From contig NZ_CP052757.1 of the NCBI RefSeq assembly GCF_009708005.2, forward strand, positions 248,001 to 312,000: a stretch of 64,000 bases of DNA. The letters are read 5' to 3'. This DNA is from Cellulosimicrobium protaetiae. Its GTDB lineage: Bacteria > Actinomycetota > Actinomycetes > Actinomycetales > Cellulomonadaceae. The notes under the pieces were generated by a model. It was not told the origin of the DNA and did not search any database. It saw nothing but the letters and a program-made list of their open reading frames with translations. The position numbers and the translations under genes were made by a program. Below are positions 59,159 to 64,000 of this stretch, one piece after another; positions within the stretch are counted from its first letter, which is position 1; every line of letters starts with the position of its first letter.

Positions 59159-59845
59159 GTGCGCAGGAGGACGAAGGTGCTGGTGGGGGTCGGGGTCGGC
59201 GTCGTGGTGCTGGGCGGTGCGGTGGTCGCGTTCGGCCCCGGTCTGTACGCGGACTGGAACAACCGCGCCGCGGCCGAGGAGCCGACGCTCGACGCGTCGT
59301 CGGGCGACGCGGGAGCGCTGGACCCGGCGAGCCTCGCGGGCGACTGGACCGTGGCCGACGGCTCCTACGCCGGGTACCGCGTCCACGAGGTGCTGCAGGG
59401 CGAGGACGTCACGGTGACCGGCCGGACCGACGAGGTCACCGGGTCGTTCACCGTCGCCGACGGCGCGCTCACGGAGGCGACGATCGAGGTCGACATGGCG
59501 AGCGTCGCGACCGACGAGCCGCCGCGCGACGCGTACTTCCGCGGCGACGCGCTCGAGGTCGGGACCTACCCGACCGCGACGTTCGCGCTCACGTCCCCCG
59601 TCGAGCTCCCCTCCGGCTCGGCAGACGTCGAGCTCGCGGGCGACCTGACGATCCACGGCGTGACGCAGGCCGTCACGGTCGAGGCGCAGGTCGGCACAAC
59701 CGCCGACGGCGTCCAGGTGGTCGGCAGCGTGCCGATCACGTTCTCCGACTACGACGTCGCGGCGCCGAGCCTCGGGTTCGTCACGGTCGACGACACGGGC
59801 AGCGTCGAGTTCGGTCTCGACCTCGTGCCGGCGTCCGGGTCGTGA
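59159..59845 (+). CDS. Membrane-anchored YceI-domain protein
   Basis: 228 residues. One N-terminal membrane anchor (residues ~7-27), a linker, then a YceI lipocalin-like beta-barrel (about 60-225): GDWTVADGSYAGYRV, EVTGSFTVADG, PRDAYFRGDALEVGTYPTATF and GDLTIHGVTQAV. YceI proteins bind isoprenoid or lipid-like molecules. GGAAGGAG precedes the GTG at 59159. It is the first gene of an operon with a sigma factor (4-nt overlap) and an anti-sigma factor. Confidence 0.9.
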   Translation: MRRRTKVLVGVGVGVVVLGGAVVAFGPGLYADWNNRAAAEEPTLDASSGDAGALDPASLAGDWTVADGSYAGYRVHEVLQGEDVTVTGRTDEVTGSFTVADGALTEATIEVDMASVATDEPPRDAYFRGDALEVGTYPTATFALTSPVELPSGSADVELAGDLTIHGVTQAVTVEAQVGTTADGVQVVGSVPITFSDYDVAAPSLGFVTVDDTGSVEFGLDLVPASGS

Positions 59846-60372
59846 CGGACGGGGAGGTGCCGCGCGTGCGCGCCGACGCCGACGACCTGCTGCGGGCGGT
59901 CCACGCCGCGCACGGTCCCGCGCTGGAGCGTTACGTCGCGCGCCTCACCGACGACCCCGCGCAGGCGCAGGACGTGGTCCAGGAGACGCTGCTGCGCGCG
60001 TGGCGCCACCCCGAGGTGCTCGAGCGCCCGGAGGGCTCGGTGCGCGCCTGGCTCTTCACGGTCGCGCGCAACCTCGTCGTCGACGAGCTGCGCAGCGCGC
60101 ACCACCGGCGCGAGCTCGCGAGCGCCGACGTGCCCGACCACGGCGAGGCGGACGCGACGCAGGCCGTCCTCGACGCGTGGCTCGTCGCGGACGCCCTGGT
60201 GTCGTTGTCCCCCGAGCACCGGGCGGTCGTCGTCGACGCGTACTACCACGGGCGTTCCGTGGCCGAGATGGCAACGGCGCACGGCGTCCCGCCCGGGACG
60301 GTGAAGTCCCGCATGCACTACGCGCTCCGCGCGCTGAGGCTCGCGCTGCAGGAGAAGGGAGTCTCGTCATGA
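59842..60372 (+). CDS. ECF RNA polymerase sigma factor (SigL/SigK-like)
   Basis: 176 residues. Region 2 reads LERYVARLTDDPAQAQDVVQETLLRAWRHPEVL...RAWLFTVARNLVVDELRS and region 4 ALVSLSPEHRAVVVDAYYHGRSVAEMATAHGVPPGTVKSRMHYALRALR. The GTG overlaps the YceI stop (GTGA) and the stop overlaps the next gene (ATGA), so all three are coupled. The promoter pattern upstream (TGAACC-N16-CGTC) suggests SigL-type specificity. It probably drives its own operon and the divergent lipoprotein gene. Confidence 0.9.
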   Translation: MTDGEVPRVRADADDLLRAVHAAHGPALERYVARLTDDPAQAQDVVQETLLRAWRHPEVLERPEGSVRAWLFTVARNLVVDELRSAHHRRELASADVPDHGEADATQAVLDAWLVADALVSLSPEHRAVVVDAYYHGRSVAEMATAHGVPPGTVKSRMHYALRALRLALQEKGVSS

Positions 60373-61100
60373 CCACCACCCCTCCCCCGGACCCGTACCG
60401 CGAGTGGGACGCGGCCTACGTGCTGGGCGCGCTGAGCCCGCACGACCGCCGCACGTTCGAGCAGCACCTGGCCACGTGCCCGGCGTGCCGCGAGGCCGTC
60501 GGCGAGCTCGCCGGCATGCCAGGGATCCTTGGCATGCTCACCGCGGAGCACGCCGACGCGCTCGTGGACGGCACGGGCGACGCGGGCGCCCGGGGCGATG
60601 CGAACGGCGCGTCCGACGAGGGCGTCGTCGTCCCGCTCGCCGTCGTCGCGGCCGGTGCGCGGCGCCGTCAGGTCCGACGCCGGGCGCTGCTCGGGGCAGC
60701 CGCCGCCGGGCTGGTCGTGGCGGGCGTAGCGGGCGGCATGGCCGTCACCCGCCCGGACGACGCCTCGCCGCCGGTCGCGGCCGGGACGACGGAGGTCGCG
60801 CTGGAGCCGGTCGGCGCGACCGACGTGCGCGCCGACCTCACGCTCACCTCGGCAGCGTGGGGCACGCGCCTCGACTGGTCGTGCTCGTACCCCGTCGGGG
60901 AGTGGGAGGACGGCGCGACGTACCAGCTCGTCCTCGTGGACGACGCCGGCGCCCGGGAGGTCGTCGCCACGTGGTCGTCCACGGAGGCGGGGAGCTCCGA
61001 CGGGCTCGGCGCGTCGTCCGCCGTCCCGGTCGACGGGATCGCGCGCCTCGAGCTCGGGGTCGTGGGCGTGGACGGCGCGCTGGCCGCCGCCGACGTCTGA
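60369..61100 (+). CDS. Zinc-finger anti-sigma factor (RskA/RslA-like)
   Basis: 243 residues. The cytoplasmic anti-sigma domain has H33-x3-C37-x2-C40 (FEQHLATCPACREAV), the ZAS motif that grips the sigma factor and may sense redox state. A membrane helix follows at ~105-125 (LLGAAAAGLVVAGVAGGMAV), then an extracytoplasmic anti-sigma-K-like domain (LTLTSAAWGTRLDWSCSYP). It should hold the sigma factor inactive until proteolysis or zinc release. It overlaps the sigma gene by 4 nt. Confidence 0.9.
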   Translation: MTTTPPPDPYREWDAAYVLGALSPHDRRTFEQHLATCPACREAVGELAGMPGILGMLTAEHADALVDGTGDAGARGDANGASDEGVVVPLAVVAAGARRRQVRRRALLGAAAAGLVVAGVAGGMAVTRPDDASPPVAAGTTEVALEPVGATDVRADLTLTSAAWGTRLDWSCSYPVGEWEDGATYQLVLVDDAGAREVVATWSSTEAGSSDGLGASSAVPVDGIARLELGVVGVDGALAAADV

Positions 61101-61115
61101 TCCACCGGCGGCGCG

Positions 61116-61754
61116 TCAGGCCACCGGGACCGCGACCTCCAGGACCGGGCCGGGGCCGCCCGCCGCCCACGTGGGGAGGTAGATCTCCCGGTTGTCCCCC
61201 GCGGGCGCGCCGTCTGTCAGCGCGTGCCCCGACGACAGGTGGTCGTGGACCAGGACGAGCCGGGCCTGGTCGTCCGCCTCGGCGGCGGTCAGCGCGACGT
61301 ACGCCTCGTCGTGCGGGCCGTCCGTGGTGAGGACGAACCCCGGGGGCGGCCGCACGGCGTCGACCACGGGGACCTGCACGGTGACGCGCGCGGCGAACTC
61401 CTCGGTCGCGCGCTCGTGGTACTCGACGTACGGGTGCCCGGCGAGCACGGACCGCACGTACTCGCCGGTCGCGAGCGACTCCGGGACGGAGGACCGCCGC
61501 GCGCCCCACACCGTGTCGAAGGCCGCGACGGCGTCCGGTGCGCCCAGCACCTCCTCGACCTCGGCAAGGGACAGGTCGACCTCCCGCAGGAGCCGTACCT
61601 GCCGGGCCCGCGCCACCTGACCGTCGTCGAGCAGGCGCGGCCCGCCGTCCGTGTCCCGCCGGGCGGTGAGCAGCCCCCGGTCCACGTACAGGCGGACCGC
61701 CTTCTCGCTCAGTCCCGTGGCGCGGGCCACCTGGCCCGTCGTGTGCATGTCCAT
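61116..61754 (-). CDS. MerR-family regulator with GyrI-like effector domain
   Basis: 212 residues. The N-terminal HTTGQVARATGLSEKAVRLYVDRGLL helix-turn-helix is followed by a short dimer helix (LREVDLSLAEVEEVLG) and a C-terminal domain (about 95-212) with FAARVTVQVPVVDAVRPPPGFVLTT and a closing YLPTW, resembling GyrI/BmrR-type ligand pockets. It may sense hydrophobic drugs. The ATG at 61754 (or 61748) lies 7 nt after TAGCGT with no ribosome site. The promoter itself is a classic MerR site, so it autoregulates. Confidence 0.83.
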   Translation of the reverse strand: MDMHTTGQVARATGLSEKAVRLYVDRGLLTARRDTDGGPRLLDDGQVARARQVRLLREVDLSLAEVEEVLGAPDAVAAFDTVWGARRSSVPESLATGEYVRSVLAGHPYVEYHERATEEFAARVTVQVPVVDAVRPPPGFVLTTDGPHDEAYVALTAAEADDQARLVLVHDHLSSGHALTDGAPAGDNREIYLPTWAAGGPGPVLEVAVPVA

Positions 61755-61761
61755 GTTCGCG

Positions 61762-61792
61762 ACGCTAGGTCCTTCCCCAGGGGAAGGCGCAA
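61762..61792 (-). promoter_or_regulatory. MerR-type promoter with 19-bp spacer and embedded palindrome
   Basis: Minus strand: -35 TTGCGC (61792-61787), a 19-bp spacer, -10 TAGCGT (61767-61762). The spacer contains the perfect palindrome CCTTCCCC-a-GGGGAAGG (61771-61787). Over-long spacer plus centred dyad is the hallmark of MerR control; the start codon follows 7 nt after the -10. Confidence 0.8.
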
Positions 61793-61818
61793 GCGTCGGG
61801 GTGCTCGGGGCCGACCGG

Positions 61819-63684
61819 TCAGTCGTCGTCGCCCGGGACGTAGGGGCCGCGGCGCAGCTCGAGGTCGATCTGCTCGGCGTCCAGCAGGTCGAGCGCGTGC
61901 CGCAGGGCCTGCGAGCTGTACGCGCCGGAGGTCCGCGCGGCGAGCAGCGCGACGCGCTGCGCGGCGATCGCGCGCAGGCGCAGCTCCTTGTACTGGGCGA
62001 ACAGGTCGGCCGACGTCGCGGCGTCGGTGTCGCGGTTCTCCAGCTCGCGCACGACGTCGCGGCGCACGCGGGCGACGACGTCGCCGTCGTACGTGCTCCC
62101 GTCGGGCCGCCGCAGGTCGGGCGCGTCGATGACGGCCACGGCGGCGGCGTCGAGCTCGACGCGGACCGCGCCGCGGTCCTCGTCGGCCCGGGACGACCCG
62201 CCGGCCAGCCCCAGCCGGCGCACGACCCACGGCAGCGTGCCGCCCTGGACCACGAGCGTGCCCGCGGCGACGCCGAACGCGACGAGCACGAGGAACGACC
62301 GCTGCGGGGTGTCGGTGGGCAGGGTCTGCGCCGCGGCCAGCGTCACGACGCCGCGCATGCCGGCCCAGACGAGGAGCGCGCCCTCGCGCCACCCCAACGG
62401 CTCCGCCGTGAGGTAGTCGATGTCGGCCGCGCGTCGGCGCAGCGACGACCGCAGTCGGCCGACTCGCTCCGGGGGCGCCTTGGCGACCATCGCGGCACCA
62501 CGGCGCTCCGGGGTCCCGGGCGCCGGCTTCTCTCCCACGACGGGCGCGACGGGCGTCCCGTCGGCCGCGAAGCGCGCGTCGAGCTTCTCCTGCATCCCCT
62601 CGATGACCCCGCGCATCGACTCGCCGCGGCGCGCACGGCGGGCGAGCGAGCGCAGGAGCGTCGCGACGTACGCCGAGCGCACCACCAGGATGACGACCGC
62701 CGCGAGCGCCGCGATGCCGACGGCCCGCCACAGGCTCCCGTGCGCCTCCTGCACGTCGGTGACGAGCGCGAACAGCTCGAGCCCCATGAGGAGGAAGACC
62801 GTGCCCTCGAGAAGCAGCTCGACGGTGCGCCAGTTCGACTCCTCGGCGAGCCGGTGCTGCGGCCGCAGGTACTTGGCGGCGCCGTTGCCGGTGACGAGCC
62901 CGGCGGTCACGACCGCGACGAGGCCCGACGCGCCGAGCTCCTCCGTGGGGAGGTACGCGATGAAGGGGACGACGAACGAGACGGCGGTGCTCAGCGCCGG
63001 GTTGGCGAGCCTGCGCCGGACGGTGAGGCCGAGGAACCCGACGAGGGACCCCACGAGCACGGCGACGACGACGGCGAAGACGAAGTCGCCCGCGACCGCC
63101 CACAGCGAGAACGCGGGGGCGACCCCGTCGCTGGCCACCGTGAGCGCGATGGCAGCGATCGCCGAGCGCAGGAGCACGAGCGCGGAGGCGTCGTTGAGCA
63201 GGCTCTCGCCCTCCAGCAGCGTCACGACGCGCGGCGACGCCCCGAGCCGTTTGACGATCGACGTCGCGACGGCGTCCGTCGGGCTGACGATGGCGCCGAG
63301 CGCGAAGCCCGCCGCGAGCGGGATGCCGGGGATCAGCCACGTGAAGAGGTACCCGAGCAGCACCGTGCTGAGCAGGACGAGCACGACCGAGAGCCCGCTG
63401 ATCGCGGTGAAGTCGCGCCGGAAGTCCATCGTCGGCAGACCTACCGCGGCCGAGTAGAGGAGCGGCGGCAGGATGCCCGCGAGGATCCACTCGGGCTCGA
63501 ACTCGATCTCCGGTACCGCGGGGACGAAGCTCACCGCGACGCCCACCGCGACGAGGACCAGCGGCGCCGCCACCCCGGCCTTGGGCGCGAGGATGTTCAC
63601 GCCGACGATCGCGACGACCGCGAGCGTGCCCACGACGATCAGCGAGAGGATCTGCTCCTCGGTCAGGTTGAACGGGAACTCCAT
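61819..63684 (-). CDS. Na+/H+ antiporter, CPA1 family (NhaP-like)
   Basis: 621 residues. About twelve membrane segments in the first ~420 residues, with the ion-binding motifs GAIVSPTDAVATSIVKRLG and EGESLLNDASALVL, and PEWILAGILPPLLYSAAVGLP early on. A long charged cytoplasmic stretch interrupts near 360-430 (RRARRGESMRGVIEGMQEKL), and the C-terminus (about 490-621) is hydrophilic and helical (AAQRVALLAARTSGAYSSQALRHALDLLDAEQIDLELRRG). It exchanges protons for Na+ or K+ to control pH. The ATG at 63684 follows GGAGG by 6 nt; a GTG at 63690 overlaps that ribosome site. Confidence 0.9.
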   Translation of the reverse strand: MEFPFNLTEEQILSLIVVGTLAVVAIVGVNILAPKAGVAAPLVLVAVGVAVSFVPAVPEIEFEPEWILAGILPPLLYSAAVGLPTMDFRRDFTAISGLSVVLVLLSTVLLGYLFTWLIPGIPLAAGFALGAIVSPTDAVATSIVKRLGASPRVVTLLEGESLLNDASALVLLRSAIAAIALTVASDGVAPAFSLWAVAGDFVFAVVVAVLVGSLVGFLGLTVRRRLANPALSTAVSFVVPFIAYLPTEELGASGLVAVVTAGLVTGNGAAKYLRPQHRLAEESNWRTVELLLEGTVFLLMGLELFALVTDVQEAHGSLWRAVGIAALAAVVILVVRSAYVATLLRSLARRARRGESMRGVIEGMQEKLDARFAADGTPVAPVVGEKPAPGTPERRGAAMVAKAPPERVGRLRSSLRRRAADIDYLTAEPLGWREGALLVWAGMRGVVTLAAAQTLPTDTPQRSFLVLVAFGVAAGTLVVQGGTLPWVVRRLGLAGGSSRADEDRGAVRVELDAAAVAVIDAPDLRRPDGSTYDGDVVARVRRDVVRELENRDTDAATSADLFAQYKELRLRAIAAQRVALLAARTSGAYSSQALRHALDLLDAEQIDLELRRGPYVPGDDD

Positions 63685-63744
63685 CGCCACCTCCGGCCAC
63701 CGCGGCGCGGCGCCCGGGTCGGCGCGCGCAGGGACGGGACCACG

Positions 63745-64000
63745 CTAGCCGTCGAGCCGCCGCGGGGCCGCCCGCCGCCGGACGAGCAGCTCGGCGACGA
63801 CGAGGTTGGGCACCCAGGAGAGGAACGGCGCGAGCGCGTACGCGCGGTCGAAGGCGACGTCGGGGTCGACCGTGTCGCCGAGGGCGAGCGCCTGGGCGAC
63901 GACGAGCACCGTCGTCCACAGCCGCAGCGTCACGCCGGCATAGGTGAGCGCGAAGCTGCGCGTCATCCAGTCCTGGTGCGTGGCGACGTCGCCGCCGCGG
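63745..64000 (-). CDS. DUF2306-type membrane protein, C-terminal part
   Basis: Runs off the right edge: reading on from the edge gives RGGDVATHQDWMTRSFALTYAGVTLRLW, then two membrane segments and FLSWVPNLVVAELLVRRR at the end. The HxxWMTRSFALTYAGVTLR segment is characteristic of DUF2306 membrane proteins, so the internal ATG at 63966 is not the start. About 84 residues are visible. Function unknown. Confidence 0.75.
   Translation of the reverse strand, partial: RGGDVATHQDWMTRSFALTYAGVTLRLWTTVLVVAQALALGDTVDPDVAFDRAYALAPFLSWVPNLVVAELLVRRRAAPRRLDG

Overview
The window is very GC-rich, densely coded DNA with GTG/ATG starts, many leaderless starts (TAnnnT 6-7 nt before the start codon), actinobacterial-type ECF and NarL regulators, LPxTG surface proteins and DUF5979 repeats. 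This points to an actinobacterium of the Cellulomonadaceae/Promicromonosporaceae type (Cellulosimicrobium, Isoptericola or Cellulomonas-like). That placement is inference from style and gene content; no rRNA or tRNA lies in the window. I see no insertion sequence, prophage, CRISPR array or origin, and no gene-free stretch longer than about 260 bases.

Layout. 0-8 kb: a 2633-residue LPxTG-anchored repeat protein. 8-17 kb: alkyl sulfatase, DUF389 membrane protein, SulP anion transporter with a divergent MerR regulator, and a membrane protein followed by a NarL-type two-component system. 17-23 kb: VOC protein, DUF1254/DUF1214 protein, and an arsenic locus (ArsR-ArsC fusion, ArsC, flavoprotein, ArsR) whose two control regions share an operator sequence. 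23-32 kb: CPBP protease-like protein, small lipoprotein, 5'-3' exonuclease, esterase, an unrecognised membrane-anchored protein, FAD-linked oxidase, DUF4240 protein, and an Lrp regulator divergent from a D-amino-acid dehydrogenase. 32-36 kb: YnfA, MerR, MFS transporter and an RDD protein, separated by three copies of one palindromic intergenic repeat. 36-46 kb: two large secreted enzymes (phosphodiesterase-like; ThuA + sugar-dehydrogenase propeller + PKD + CBM6) that face each other and share a C-terminal cysteine-bracketed module, then a TIM-barrel isomerase, a TetR regulator and an orphan sugar-binding lipoprotein, plausibly one glycoside-use locus. 46-47.5 kb: two tandem CPBP proteins.

47.5-56.2 kb is the most coherent system: a phosphonate locus with an orphan PhnM divergent from PhnD-PhnC-PhnE (PhnE is a double-domain fusion), a phosphonate-associated alcohol dehydrogenase, a PhnF-like GntR regulator, an FAD oxidoreductase and a phosphonatase-like HAD hydrolase. 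It has no C-P lyase core and no aminoethylphosphonate transaminase, so an oxidative route to an aldehyde followed by HAD cleavage of the C-P bond is the likely logic. A perfect inverted repeat between phnM and phnD is the candidate GntR operator.

56-64 kb: endonuclease IV, VOC protein, M15 peptidase lipoprotein, an ECF sigma/anti-sigma cassette with YceI, divergent from a secreted-repeat lipoprotein (both promoters read TGAACC-N16-CGTC, a SigL-type signature), a MerR/GyrI-like regulator, a Na+/H+ antiporter and a partial DUF2306 protein running off the edge. Most calls rest on recognisable motifs read directly from the translations; no database search was run.
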